Made by a program: the position numbers and the translations under genes | The notes under the pieces: generated by a model | What the model saw: only the letters and a program-made list of their open reading frames with translations | The model's database searches: none | Told to the model about the DNA's origin: nothing | Source: Drosophila persimilis | Taxonomy: Eukaryota; Arthropoda; Insecta; Diptera; Drosophilidae | NCBI RefSeq assembly: GCF_003286085.1 | Contig: NW_020825294.1 | Span: 1,798,001-1,862,000, forward strand | Direction of reading: 5' to 3' | DNA length: 64,000 nt | Shown: positions 44,731 to 59,279 of the stretch, piece by piece | Position numbering within the stretch: position 1 is the first letter of the stretch | Layout of the letters: every line of letters begins with the position of its first letter

Positions 44731-47409
44731 TCACCCACATCGTGCATCAAGTAGGGGCCGGCACATAGGAGCTGTGGGAGAGTGCCGGAGAGGGGCACAC
44801 TCGCAGAGCCTGCAAGGCATTGGGATATAGGAGCGGAGGTAAGCAAAAGTAATGTTAGAAGGGGTATCTTTTGCTGTATTCCCTGTTTCTCCTGATAGAA
44901 TCATCATCTAACTCCTCGAGTTCCTGTTGTATCTTCTCCCCTCAAAAGTTTCTTCAACTGTTTAGCCGCACTGCATCCCCATCTGCTCTTGAACCACGCC
45001 TCTGTCCATGTCCTGGCACACACAAGCACTGCACTAGAGAGACAGAGAGAGAGAGAGAGTTAGGAAGAGGTCTCCAACTATTTTGAAGGGTCTCTGGGGT
45101 GTCCCTCTGTAACCACATGCAGTGTGCGGCAAGAGTTGTAAGAGTAAAGTGGAACGTGGGTGCCGTAACAAGAGGCATGCGGCAGGAACAACCCAACTTC
45201 GAAAGACAGCAGCGGCAGCAGCAGAGAAGGACAACAATCTTGACTTGTCAAATCGGGCGCATAAAAGTTGGAGCCATGAAAAAGTTGCTGAAACTGCCAC
45301 CTGGAAAGGGCAGGAGTCTTCTTTTTTATCAGTTTATATTTTTTTTTGGCCCGCTGTAAGCGACACTGACAGGTGCGGGAAGGCATTGAATAAAAGGGAA
45401 GACAAAAGGATACCCCTTTCCTATACTTTCCTTTGGTTTTTCTGGCCAATATACCCTCGCTGTACCCTGCCACACATATGCCCATTCGTGGCAGCTACAA
45501 AAGCTGCCCGTCCGTCCAATGCTGCATGTTGCACACGTGTCAGGCCAAGACAATGGAACCGCGTCCGGGGGCCTTTTTACGTGCCACAGCCCCAGCGACT
45601 TGTCAACGGCAGTTCCTTGTTTCCCTTCCATCAGTTCCGCTTCCGCCTGCCCCAAACTGATCCCTGTCCCGTGCCCCTAGCTGCCTCTTCCTGATTCCTG
45701 CCCCTCGCTGCACCCTGGAGACAAATTGAATTCGAAGGAATTGTTTCTGTTGCTGTTGCTGTTGCTGCTGCTTCTGCTTCGGCTTCTCGCTCTCGTTGCA
45801 ACTGGAATACAAAATGCGGCCTGGCAGTCGGCGGTGGTGGCGGCTGCAGTTGGCGATTTGTTTTTGTGTCGTTTGCTGTGCGGCATTTCTGCTTGATTTG
45901 CATTTCCCTGCGGCACGATTTCCCTCCCCGTCTACCCCTCACGGCTGCACGTCTTGTCCCTTATTCTCCTCTCGCTGCAGCACGATCCCCACATTCTGTA
46001 GCTCCCCAAAGTTCTATCAACCGTTGAAAATCACGCTAATTGTCGCAGCCATTGCATACATTTAGGCGCAGTGCAGCTGCCTCCTGACGACGGAGGAGCA
46101 GACGATGCCTTTGGACATTAGCATTAATTGAAATGCAGAAAGTCAATGGGGCAGAGATGTGGCCGGAGGAGGAGCGGTCGCATACGAGATGACTAAAGAT
46201 ACATTATATATTTAATGCTGTAATAAGTAGGGATTTGTATATGAAGAACCTTTCTTTAAATGTTTTCTTTAACCACTAAATATCCAACGCCTCTGGGGCA
46301 ATCCCAATCCCGGCCGAAGGATCCCTTGCTTTGTCATGCAAATCTCTGGACAACTCTTCTTGTAGTATTCGTATTCCTCGAGCAGTGTTTTGGGTGACAA
46401 GCCACAAACACAAACAAAAGTCAATGCTGGGAGCTATTAAGGAGAACAACAGCTCAACGACGAGTAGTAGAATCAACAGAGGGAGGTCTCCCACTCTCCC
46501 AGCCACGCCCCCCCCCGTTATAGCCGGGCCGAAATGCAGGCCCCCGAATGAAGGATGAGCGGGCTGACAGTGTCCGCTGTGTTCGCTGTCCGCCGGCTGT
46601 CCTCCCCTGCCCCATGCCACAGTGCAACCCACAAAAAAGAACACCTTGCATAATTTATAAGCCTTTCCATTTGCAGCCCGGCTAAAGGGGAGTGTCGGTT
46701 AAGGATACGACTGTGGGTAATGGAAGGACTTGGGTTTCCTCTGGCTCGGTCATGGGTCCGCGACATTTGCATTTGAACGCAATTTTAACACGCTCATGAG
46801 AGCAGCAAATGACAAGGCAGCGAGGACGGCTATGGAGCACTACAGTGAATGGCCGCAAGAGTGCACTTTGGAGAAATATTCAAAGTATTTCGTGTGGAAA
46901 TTCGCATGGAATCGATGTGGAATGGATTGAATGTGGAACCTCTTCTTCTGTTGGCACACTCTATCGAGGACTCACTGTAGCCTCAAAGACAAAGTGGAAA
47001 TTGCTGCCATCTGGCATGCGGTCGTGCGTCTCCTAATGAGTGCAACGAAAGAGCACTAGCTGGGGGTCGGGTCGGGTCGGTCTTGGCGTTTTGGCGCTGG
47101 TTAATCTAGCGCATAAGTGGTGAAAATTAATTTAACAGATGAGAGCAAAACGTTCCTTTTGGTAAATTTAAGAAATTTAAGAACCTCTTAGCCATTCCGT
47201 ACTTGAATTACCTTCTGTTGAGGCCATCTGTTAAGGACACTCGTCTCGACACACTCGTATGTTACTCGTACTATACGTTTGACCTAGCCAAACATTTCAA
47301 TTAGTTTCGGGCTCTTGGCAAAACAATTTTAAATTGTTTTGTCAGCCTTCTGCAGTCGCTTGATAAATGCCAAAGTGTCGAAAAGTGTTTTCCACCAGAG
47401 AAAAGCCAA

Positions 47410-47411
<2 letters not shown>

Positions 47412-47445
<34 letters not shown>
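47412..47445 (+). repeat. GA microsatellite
   Basis: GA run with AAAG interruptions; a possible GAGA-factor target. Confidence 0.9.
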
Positions 47446-49136
47446 CCAGTTTGACGTTGAAGGCATTTAAAACACGATTTTCACATTTACTTTTCAATTT
47501 TGCATTGTTAACGTTTTTATACCCCCTGGTATACGGCGTAGTCCTGCAGTTGAAGGGTATATTTAATGGAAAGAGGCAAGTATTTTCAAGCCAAAGTCGA
47601 AATACCTAACTATATTTCAATAACCCTTTAAAAGGAAACAAATATGTTCCCCGCTAAGCAAAAAGGAGTCTCTTTGCATTTCTCATAAGGAGACATAGTT
47701 TTCTTTTTAGATACTTAGAGGTATCCCTCAGTCGAAAGATACCCTCTACCATCTCTTTTTTCTCTGTCTCCCCAACAATTGCCCTTTCATTCTCCTATGC
47801 CCCACCTCTCTTTCCCTCCCTCTCTCCCTCTCCCTCTCTCTCGCTGGCTGGAACGACCTACTTGTCTGGCTACAATGGCGACATATTGGGTAAAAGTGTG
47901 TCTACCAGGGCTCTAGAAATTGAATCACACTCTGTGGGGCCTCAGATTCGATTAAGTTAAATCGAATTTTTTGGTTTCGGTTTTGGTTTTGCCGATAAAA
48001 ACATCAGCCAGGGCCAGCGCGAGAGAACGAAGAGTGTTTCCTAGCCCCTTTGGCTATAAGTTGGTCCTCGAACCATCGCTTCGTTTCGTTTCGTTCGTTT
48101 TTCTCAAACATAAACAAGATTTATATCGGCAATAAAATATTTCACGCTCCACTGGAACTCAACTAAAAGCAGAAAAGAACACCTTCCTCTATGGCACCTG
48201 AGTGAGGGCAATGGATGGAACGGACGTGGCTGTAAGAGTGGGAGTCAGACTGGCGGCTCTCAAGGAATGTTCTCACTCCTGCCAGAGATGTGGCTTCATC
48301 AAAGGAGTGCTGATAATTTGTCATGCCAATACAGACTCCTGTGGCAGACAAGGCTCAAGTGTTGGCTAAGCCAAAATCCTCGACTAATTGCCGGCTTTTG
48401 CGGGAAGTGGCAGTGGCAGTGGCAGTGTGTCTAATTGAACAAGTTTTCACTGCCTTTGAAGCTGTGCAAATTAATGATTAAACTGTGCAAAAGATATAAA
48501 TAATATTCTACCACGCACATATGGAAATATTTATTCAGCCATAAGCAGCGGATGACTTCCTTCAACCTCTATTAAAATCAGCTTTAAAGTTGTGCCATTC
48601 CTCAAAGGTCCTTTATCTACTAGACTTACGGAAAGTCACCCATATCCGCCTTGCTCTTGTAGAAGCTCTTGCTATTGTTATCCGGCAGATAGGCTGACTT
48701 ACAGCCCCGTCTCCACCACTCCTCCATGCCAGCACTCCTGAGCTCCTTTGTTCCTGTGTTTCTCTGTTGTCTGCTGCATGTACAAACAATTTAATGCCCA
48801 GGATAACAAGGAGACACACGACACAAACACGACACACACGAGGGAAGGAGGCACGCAGCCAGAGTCACATGCCTGAGAGCACCTTGAGGCAGGACCAGAG
48901 CCAGGTCCTAGTTCCAGGAACAGGACACGACAGGACAAGGGCCAATTGGGATAGTGGGGGGCATAACCCCACTGGACAGTGCACCCTGTGCACTCTGTGT
49001 GTCGCTTCTCTCTGTGTAAATCTGCTTTTCTATCCGTAAAAATGCCACCACAAATGCAATTTCTGTCATTTTTAATGGTTTTATAAGTTGCACACAAGTC
49101 ATGTCGGGCCATATATACTGCTATATCCGACATATC

Positions 49137-49152
49137 TATATCTATAGATATA
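49137..49152. repeat. 16-bp AT palindrome
   Basis: TATATCTATAGATATA, perfect, followed 24 bp later by a run of eleven C (49176-49186). Confidence 0.8.
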
Positions 49153-51845
49153 TGGCGAGCCTGTGTGTGGCATGACCCCCCCCCCCTGCCACTCCATGTT
49201 ATCATTATGGCGCCGCTTGTTGGTTATTTGTTCGACTTTGCCGGCTTCATGCTTCTCTTCCTGGAAATCCTTGTACTCCTTCTGCTGGCATTAGCCGGGT
49301 ATTAACTTTGTTTGCTCTTTTAATGACTGAACTCTGGACAGAGACTACTTCTCTGCTGCTGGTAGTCCTTTCTTCTCTCCGGTGGATGCCAGGTAATGGC
49401 AATTAGTGCATCATTTGTGCCACACACAGGTAAAACAGGTAAATGTGTTTTGCCTCTGATTAGTCTCTGTTAATTGCTGACATCACAACGTGTTGCCGTC
49501 CACTCTTATGGGATAGAGAGCGAGTGCATCTGTGGGTGATTCTGCTCCTTGGGCGAGCATTTAATGTCCCGGAATTGTCATTAAATTGATTATCCAGTCT
49601 TGCGGCGGCTTTCACCACAAGACTTCACTCTCTGCTAAAGCCATTGAGTGGAATAAGAGTGTTTTGCAGGTGATTGTGTGTTGGAAATCGTATTATAATG
49701 GATTTTAGGGGAGAAGAATAGGAGATCTAAGAGGGATTACAGATGTATTCATCATAGATGTCTATGGAGTTTCATTGCTGGAAATGAGTCTTGAGTTCAA
49801 GGGGGATTTTCATATGCTGACGCAGAGAAAGTCTTAAGGAAAAAATTCAACTGTGAAACCAAGAAACTCTTTAAGAAATGTGTGTACAATTAGAGAACAT
49901 TTCATTGATAGTGCCATACCATACACCACCAAATAAAACCCTAATATAATGTTAAAGGCACAAATACCTATGTTTATTTTAAATCCAAACCAATTTCAAT
50001 AATCCCACAAGATTACAACCTCAAACAACCAATTTCAGAGGCAACTTTTTGTCGAGTGTTCTCTAAAAAAATACATGCTCGTATAAATTGGAGCCGGTCC
50101 AACTCCCTAGAACTGCTCTCTCTCTCCAGGCAGGACTTCCCTCCATCAACCGTCAAGGCGCATGCTCACCATGGAGATTTCTCTATGAATTTCAGATGCT
50201 GCATTAAGCCAAAAGCTTCCGCACTCCTGTCAGACACAAAAGGACTGGGGCAAGGCAAACAAGTGGATGAGAGAGAATACCCACAGATGCAAGGAAGAAA
50301 GGACCTACATCAACAGCAAAACGGTTGAAAATGGCAAATGGAAATTACATCTCAGGCGGCTTTAAAACTATTTGTGGAGTTATTAAATGCAATGCGAAAA
50401 GTTTAATTGGAAAATTCTCGAGGGAAATGGTAGAGCCATAGGAGAAGCCATTTTTCCAGTGAAATTGGCGGCTATCCCGACTGTCGTTAAATGAAGGCAA
50501 TTGAGCGACTGCTGGGACTTTTCTCTCCCAAGATTTGCATAAATGTATTTAATATTTAAATAAGTTTCATGGAAAAACCCACTCATGCATTGCTGGCCAT
50601 TTGGTGTGGTTTTATTTCTGATTCCTTTGGCGCTTTCCTGCGTCCCAGCAAATGTCTTGGATGTCGCCTTAGAGGAAGGATTCCTTCAATTGATAATTTC
50701 TCCAAATTGGATCGCTGTCCAGCGCTTAAGAGCTCCACTCATTGGACACGGGGATGGAGAACTCTTTCCATTTGTATGCAAATTGAGTGACTGTCAGCCC
50801 AAGGTGCACTTTGGCCCTCGTGTAATATCAGCGACTGGCCGCAGATATTACGAATACGCACCGACAGACAAGATGTTAATGGCGCAGACGGACAGAGACA
50901 ATGGGAAATGTATGCACGTTTTACTTGTACCTGTATCTGCCCCATTCTGTGTCTCTGTGTGTGTCTGTGTGCCGTGTCCCAGTGGCTGTTGCAGACACTC
51001 TCAGTCCAATCTTCCTGCTGCTGCTGTTGACAACTTTGGTGACAGTTTGCCGAGTCGTTTTGCCTTCGTCCTTCCTAGCTCCTTGTTCCTGTTCCTGTTT
51101 CTGCTTTCTGCGACTTTTTTCTTTCTGGCACTCGAATGCCCCCGCGGCATTGCGCATATTTCCCTCTTAAGTATTTTTATAGCTAATGGCCCTTTTAGCT
51201 TAATATCAACACACAAGTGACGCTGCCCCCGGGCATCCACATCCACGAGCATCTGCATGTGCTCCGCTCCAGAATATACAAAAATACAATACAATACGAT
51301 ATGGCGAGGCCTCGAGAATTTTTAAATTTTTATGTGTTTTCATAACGATTTTTATGCGCCGCTCGAAGGGCGGCCCAGGCCGTTGACTCGCTCCTGGAGC
51401 ACAGCGGAGGGCAGGAGGATGGCGACGGGTCGTTTCCTGTGCCAACGCCGCCACCTGTTATCAATTGATTTTTGTGTGCCTGCCAATTGCCAGGGGATGC
51501 GTGACACACGACGACGCAAACAACCAGACAGAAACGAAGCCTTAGATACTCTCAAAGATCCAGGTGTCTGTTTCGTTCGCTCCATGGCCAGCACCTGCCA
51601 CAATCCATGTATCCTGTGCAAGTAATCTTCATTGAACTACGCCTTAAAGGTGGCACATGCAAAGCATCCCGAGCACTCCGAGTGGTGCTCATTCATTCCG
51701 TTTCCCTGGGCTACAAACACAATTTCCTCGCTTCCCCAGAGTTCACGTTGCATGTGGCAGGAACGTACCCCGACTGGTTCCCTGGCCAGTGGTTGCACAC
51801 AGTTGTTGATTGACATGCTGTGGATGAAGATGACGATGACGATGA

Positions 51846-51872
51846 CTGCTGCTGCTGCTGCTGCTGCTGTTG
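51846..51872 (+). repeat. TGC trinucleotide repeat
   Basis: About eight TGC units, preceded by a GATGACGATGAC run. Confidence 0.9.
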
Positions 51873-54800
51873 ATCCTGCTATTCCGTACCACGTTGCGTA
51901 TACATTATCTATGCGTTGGCATGGAGCACAAGAGAGCTCCGTCTCTGTGTGTGTGTGTGTGTGTGAGTTTGTGTGCCCCAAAATGGTTATTGTTATGTCG
52001 AAACCCACACGCAAAGGGGATGTTCGTGCAGCTGCCCCAGAACCAGAGTCGGACGGGAGGACCCTTTGACATAGGACAAAAAGCAGTTTGTCCCAGGCAG
52101 CTGATGATGCTCGTCGTCCGTCCTCTCGTTAGGGGTTCGATTTGCCCATACAGCTTGACCTTTTCAACAGGCAGATTAGCTGGCACTCTGAGAGTGGAAA
52201 GTGGACCAAAAGGATCAATTAACTTCCAGTTCCAGTTCAGTTCAAGATATGGTAACATTTCCACACATTAATCAGACGCCAAAAGGGTGCCACGAGACTA
52301 CCCAACATTTCCCGGGCACTTGGATATGTAATGCAAAACAAATTGCCAGCAAAGTTAGGGCTTTTCCGCTTCTAGTTTTCCCCCTACTTTCGCTCCTCTG
52401 TCACTGTCCTTTCACTCCCCAAAGTATGCTGCAGTTTTTTCGACACCACGCTACTTCGACTATTTTGCATATTTTTACAATTTTCATGCTGATAAAAGTG
52501 CTTCGCTGGCACTAGTTGTTCTCTCTTTTTCCCTCTTTCCATTTTTTTATCGCGTTTTCCGCGTTCCCCCTGTTACTGGGAATTGATTTAATGACTTAAA
52601 CGGTTTTAGCTTAAATTATTTAATTGTTTAAATTGAGCTCTATTGCTGCCGCTGCTAATTTAATTTAATTATTTAGCGGTTGCGGGGTTTTTTTTTTGTT
52701 GCGGGTAAGAGCTTAAATAGTGGATGGTTTTGAAAGTTCTACTGTTTAAATTATTTCAAGGGGGAAAAGTGGAAACTATTCGGATGAAGCTGATGAAGGA
52801 GCTTGCTGGCTGAATTTTGTTTTTTTTTTTCTGGTTAATAAATATTGAATTAAAATATGGATATTTACCGACAACAAATGTAAATAAAACACATCTTAAA
52901 TCATTCAATTAAGCCACACACAGCAGGCGAAAAAAGTAGAAAAAATTAGTGATAAAAAATCAAAAAACAATTAGGCATTTTTCCAACAACTGTCAAAGTT
53001 CAAATGAGGCGTGTAAAGGCGGCTGCTGCATGTCAGCTTGTGTCACCCACACACACACACATCATAATATGCATACGTATGTATGTATATGTATGGGGTA
53101 TTCCATTATTGGGGCAGAGGAAGAACGACGGGGAGCAGCTGCATTAAAGCTGCTTAGCACGGGCCGTGACCATACATCCCCAAATACGCTTTAAATTTCA
53201 TTTATATTATCATAAAATGTTTATACACTTTCAGCGGGTTGTACGGATAAAGGATAAAGCTTTATATTCCTGATTCGCATAAAAAAAAGAGGAGATGGGT
53301 TAGACTGAAAGTAGTCTCTCAATTTTCAGCTTCAACTTTGCACAGATGATACTTTTTGTAGGAAGAAACAGGGAAACCATAGCTACATTTATTCCCTAAA
53401 TATATCATGGCATACTCACCATAGAAACAACGATCGTTCTCCAAAAGAGTATCTTAAGCTTCAACTCAAAAAATAGTCTTTTTTCTGGTGTTTTTTTGCT
53501 TTGGGTGCGGACTGTGGTTGGGGCAAAGTTATCACAGATGCGCAGCCATTTGCTAAAAGCGACAAACTTTCACACAACATACACACACATACGCACTCTC
53601 ATAAAGATGTCACACACACACAAGCACGTACGAGTACAGTGGAGTCCTGCGTATGGGTTTTGGGTTTTTATGGCCTTTTGCTGTTAGCGATGGCATGTTA
53701 CTGCTGCCTGCTGCCTGCTGCCTGGTTGTCTGTTTGCTGTCTCTTGTTGGTTAATTTACATTTTCTTGGTAATTAAAATGTGTCTTTACAGCCCCGCCCC
53801 TCATCGCCAGCCTCAGCCCACCAAAACCCCAGCCCAGCTCACTGAGAAAACTAATTTACATAATTATGTGTGGCAATTTCCAAGATTTTTCTGCCACAGC
53901 CCACAATTGTTTGTCTCGCTGTTGGTCTGTATTTGTATCTGTATCTGGAGTGTTGGGGCATAAATAAATTTCTTAGAATGGCTCTTTATTCGCACATTGT
54001 AAATGATTTTGTGGCGGTTTTTGTTTGACTTTTGACAGCAATAATTGTTGGGAATCATCTGCATAATGCTTAATATTAGTATAAGTATGATTAGGTCCAC
54101 GAATGTGACAGTGCTTAGAGTTCGAATAGTTTTGTATTTTTAAGATACTTCCCTCCTATCGTATGTGTGCTTAAACGTTGTATGCAAATAATTGCATTCG
54201 ATGATAATGAGTAATTTCCCATCTTCTAGCCGGAAAAGCGCTGCGGGGTGCCATTTTCCAGGACAATGTAAATCATGTAAATTCGCTTTCGTTTCACAAT
54301 TTCTCGCGGCTGTCGATTGTTTTGCTTTAATTTATGCCAGACGAGGGAGAAGAATGATGGGCGGGGTATATGTGCCTTCAATGAATTATACATTATGGGA
54401 AATTAATATTTATGACTGATGAAAATGCAATTAATATGATAATAGATTGGGAACGATGTAATTAAAAGGAATATTCACTTCACCCTTCCGCATTAGTTTT
54501 TCCAGCTGCCATTCATGCCAATGGAAACTAATTTCAAATGGATTTTTGGCTAATTAAATTTATGGTTGGTTCAGGAAATGCTATGACAACCAGCAGAGCA
54601 GTGGAATATCACGGAAAAATATAAATGAAAATTCACAACTCTGTCTTTCTCTCTCTGGAATTCAATGCACAAGCAAAATAGGAAATCAAGGCTCTGGCCA
54701 AAGGAGGAACGGAGGAGCCAACGGCCGGCACGGAGTGTACGCGTGTACAAAGTCAATAAGCAGCAACATAAGTCAACACTAATGCCAACAAATAATGAGA

Positions 54801-57064
54801 AGAAATGGTCAGTGGCAACTGCTAACGGGTCCTGGCTGGGCGGCCTAGACAAAGGACCAGCCACCCGGAAGTGAGCATCCTCCGGCCTGCTTCCTCCTGC
54901 TACACTGTGGAGTGGCCTTAGAGGCGCTTAGCAGCCACGTTCCCAAGTAATCCGCGTGCCGCGTGCCGCATGCCTCGCATCGCCCAGAGACCCGCATCCA
55001 CAGCGCATCTACTGCTCGCATTTGGGGGAAAACCCTGGGAAACGCAGGAAATTCCCAGCTCTAATTATTGACAGCAACAGGAGGCGCCACTTGAGAGATG
55101 GGGCAGCAGACAGAAGGCAGGAGGCCTGACAGCTCTGAGGAACAATTAAGGAAAGTCCTAGGCTGCTTCGTAGGGCCAAAGATTGTAAAGTTTTCCCGCG
55201 TACAGTGGACACAACTCGAAGTGGAACCGACAGTGAGTGTGATGCTTTCTGTTGGACTTTCCTGTTCCCTGGCATTGAGAAATGTGCCTAATTATAGGTT
55301 ACGAGATTTTCCGACTGGTTTTTCCGACTGGTTCCAATCGAACGACTCGCACTTGAGCAATTTTTAATTTGTTGCAAATCATTTTTTATTCAGATTCCCA
55401 GATCCTTCGGGAAGGGACGCTGGGACTCCTTGGAGGGCAATTAGAAAATGTTTGGCGGTCCTTTCTTGGTCGCTTTTTCTTTCTTTTGGCTGGGAAAAGT
55501 TTTTTTGGGGCAACAGGCAGCGGCACAGTCCCTAGAATAAAATTAATCTTGGGCATTAATTTGAAAGTTGAGACCGTCTCATGAATTTCATTTGCTTTTA
55601 ATGATCGCCTTAATGCTAGGGATTTAGCAACAGAATAGAAAAATAAACCAAATACGAAAATGCAGACATGAATTTGTTTCTTTAAGATCTGCAATAGAGA
55701 GAGACAGAAGGAGAGTTTTCCTTTCCGGAAAAGCCAAAAGTCTTTGTTTATTGTACCTGCCTTGCGGGCCCATTTAAATTTGAATTTCAAATATTACCAG
55801 AAATTCCAATCGAGCAAAACTTTTGTGCAACAAAAATTAGACAGCCAATTAAATGGGAAATGCCGCCAGGCACTGAGGGAAAATGATTTAAAATCGAAGA
55901 GAGAGAAAGAAGCGGAAATCTAATTATGAACAAAAGAGCACCAAATGGACAGCCAATCTATTGGTTCAACCTGAAAAGCGCCCCGAGCCCGAGTCCGATT
56001 TTGCTTCGATTTAGCCTCTTCTTTTGTTTTTCCCTTCCAGGAAAAGCTGATGCAAAATAAAATATTTTTTATTGAAAGCCTTCGCACATCAAAAGCAGAG
56101 AAAGCTGTGAGGAGTTCTGCCCCACTCGAATGGGAAACTAATTTCAAATTCAGCACACAGGCCGTGGAAAGCTGTCGCTGTCGCTGTCAGCTTGTTGCTC
56201 TCTTGGCCAAAAAGTGCGTGTCTCTAAAGCCCAGGATCCCTAGAACTTTGGCGCGGACTCTGGCTAACCGTTGAGCTATGAAATATGCACAGACCACCAC
56301 GAGCAAGTTTATTGGCCAAGTTTCGGGGCCAGGACCAGGACTAGGACTGAGACTAGGCTGCTTATTAAATGTCCCACGTGGGGTGGGTGCACAGGTAAAA
56401 CCACGCCCCGTTTTACTGGCTGTACGTGTGCCGGGCCTTGAGGAGGCTCTTATCAACCGTTTGCCCACAGGCTCGGGGGGTAGAGAGAGCGGCACACAAA
56501 AAAGGATTCCCTCAAACGAAAGGAGGAAAGGACCTTTATAAGAAGTTGATTTTGTCTGCTGGAATTTCTATTTGTTTCATAGCCCCAAATTGAAAAAGGG
56601 AGAACAGATGGAGAAGCGGAGAATAAGAGCCACAGAAAAAGGGCATGGGCATGGCAATGAGAATGAGAGAAAAGAGTGAGCACGGGAGAGGGTTAAGGCA
56701 AACAGTAAAGGAAATAAAACCAATTGAAAAATTTATTTGCTTTCATAAATGAAATTGAAAATGATTTTTTTGCGGATCTGAGTGGGGTAGGGCTTTCATT
56801 TTCCATTTTTACTTACGCTCCACTTGCCCCAATATTTCCTGTGAAGCAATCTAATTGGTGGCAACGGCAACAGCAACAGAAACGATATGTGAAATATTTA
56901 TGGTCTTCCCTTCCGCTGGGAAATGTACGAGAGCTAATGGAAAGCAGGTGGAAAAGTGAACAGGGCCGGTGTTTGGGTCTTTTGTGGATGATTACTAATG
57001 ACATATTCGTACTCTTTGTTCTGTGGAATCATGGGTAGTAATACTTTTAAACTTTGGGTATTAG

Positions 57065-57144
57065 TGTTGGTAGGTGCACAACGGTGTTGGTTAGTGCACA
57101 ACAGTGTTGGATAGTGCCCAACAGTGTTGGTTAGTGCACAACAG
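57065..57144 (+). repeat. 20-bp tandem repeat, four copies
   Basis: Unit TGTTGGTTAGTGCACAACAG in four head-to-tail copies with one to three changes each; copies 2 and 4 are identical. Confidence 0.95.
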
Positions 57145-58790
57145 TGAGAGCTACGCTAAAAAATGACATAGAAAATATAAAGAAATGTTTCGTTCTTACA
57201 CGCAAGCAAAAAATTAATTGAGTGACAGAAACATACTTCTGAAAATTATAAATAAATTCTTCGGTTACATAATCTGATTATTCTCTGTGTTGCATATCTA
57301 TAAATAACACCAACAATTTCCGAGTGAGTTTATTTAAAACCCCTTATAAGTTTTCCTGCTAAAAGATTGCCTTTCTAATATGATAAATTGAATATTTCAT
57401 TCGTTTTCCATTTCCTTTCGTTCCGTGCCGTGCCAAGCCGCCTTTCCTTTGCAGATAATTTCCAAGAATCGGTAATGATATTATATCACAATGGAACACA
57501 CCTGCGAAACCCACTTACCCGGCTGCTTTTCGCCCCCTCCGCTTCTGCCGTTTCCTTATCCCATTTCCATTGTGACAACTTGAAGGGAATTTTCTCTCCG
57601 GCTGAGCTTTGACTTTAAAAACCGCAGTCACTGGGAGTCGGGAGTCGACATCAATTCTCCAAACGAAACATAAAACTTGTTCCTATGAATGAAGAGGAGA
57701 TGCTGGAAGGTCGAGCAGAAGCCTCTTAACCAACAACCGATATCAGTATAATATAACAACATAACTTTCTCAACTTTATGAGCGCCGATTGCTGTTGTCA
57801 TTTCACTTGGTTTCCGTCGTTAATGTGGCTCCTGCTGTTTCTGTTTTTTCTGCTGCTTCTGTGGGTGGAAAAGTTGAACAAGTTTTCGAGCGCGGTTTTT
57901 CGAAAAAAGGAAGAAAAAAAACTTTTGTCTTTCTGATTTCGTTGGTAAAACACACAGAAGTTTGAGCTTTCTTTTGACTGAAAAGTTGATGTCGATTTGT
58001 TGCGGTTGGGTCTCTGTTGGCCTTCTTGTTGATGTTGTGGCTGGGGCTTTGGTCTGGATTTTAAACTTAACTAAAGCCATGGCTCTAGCATCGATTTACA
58101 GCTCGTTCAGGTTTCCAGGTCATCAATGGATGCACTTTCACGGACTATAATTAATTATGTTTGCATTCTCATTAGCCAGGGGGGCCCCCATCATTGGGTG
58201 CCGCTTCAGGACCATTGTCAACACTTGGGACTGAAATAATGAACGATGATTTTTCATTTGGATTTCCTCTGGTGACAGTTTTGCTGAAATCCAATACACA
58301 GAAGTGGATGTGGATGCGCCTGCCTCCGTGGCTCCAGTGTGTGCTCCATATGGCTCATTGCCTGATTTGATTGATCCTGGTGAACTGGTGAACTGGTGAC
58401 GCCTCCCCTGGGGGAGGTTCCATGCGGTGACTCCGTGCAGGGGTTTTCGGGGGCCGAGCGCCCAGCTGTGTCGCGCATTTGTCTAAAATGTCAAATATAA
58501 ATATTTGCTTGGCTCTTGTTTGAATTTGGTTTTCGGGTTTTCCAATAAACACAGAGGAGAGAATCGAGAAGCGTAGAGGAGCCTGCAACGGATGTGGTTG
58601 TGTCACGTTTGCCTATTTGCATAGGCCGGCAGGCAGGCAGAGGCATCAGTCACGCACTGATATTCGCAGACAATTGTCAGGCACTGTGTTTGCACTTTTG
58701 GCCTCCCCAAAAACGTTTGGGGTTTCCATTAATTACATTGTCAATAGATGGGAATGCCAATGGGTGTCCTGTTTGTTCTCCTAATGAAGC

Positions 58791-58828
58791 GCAGGCGGAG
58801 GCGGAGGCGGAGGCCAAGGCGAAGGCGT
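58791..58828 (+). repeat. GGCGGA hexamer repeat
   Basis: About six units decaying to GGCCAA and GGCGAA. It reads as an Ala-Glu/Ala-Lys string in one frame, without other coding support. Confidence 0.9.
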
Positions 58829-59262
58829 GAGTGTGTCGTCGTGATATTGATAGGGGTCTTAACGGGTACTCAGGTTTGCCGGAGCAAAAAATAACTTCTA
58901 ATCGCAGCGAGCGAGGAAGAGGTTCAAGGGTCAAGGGTCACTACAGCGGGATTAAGTGTTATGTTTCTGTCGTTGTCGTTGGAAATAAATATATTATGGC
59001 CCCCAAAAGGGTAACGTAGCCCTTCTGCTAATTGGTAAAACATTGATTTACCCGAACAAAATGAATAAATAATAATTTTTGGCAGCAAAGCCACGGTGCC
59101 ACTCGTGCGTATACGTAATGCTGCCATAAATGCAATCCCCAATCCCCGTTAAACCTCCTCATATGCGGGGAAATAAACATGGCAAAGGCACTCGCTGGCT
59201 CACTCGCTCCGCCCGTTACAAATCCTTCAAAAAGCCAACTTAAGCGCAACACAAACGATACA

Positions 59263-59279
59263 ATATACGAGTCGTATAT
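59263..59279. repeat. 17-bp inverted repeat
   Basis: ATATACGA, G, TCGTATAT: perfect arms around one base. Confidence 0.8.

Noticed and set aside
45122-45694. 190-codon + strand frame
   Set aside because: Mixed low-complexity sequence with no domain; overlapping frames of similar length on both strands suggest base-composition bias.
46276-46644. 122-codon minus-strand frame ending IAPEALDI
   Set aside because: A hydrophobic segment is present but there is no start context and no family; kept out as chance.
48699-49205. 168-codon minus-strand frame
   Set aside because: It is interrupted by homopolymer-derived residues and Cys-rich microsatellite sequence; no start or splice context.
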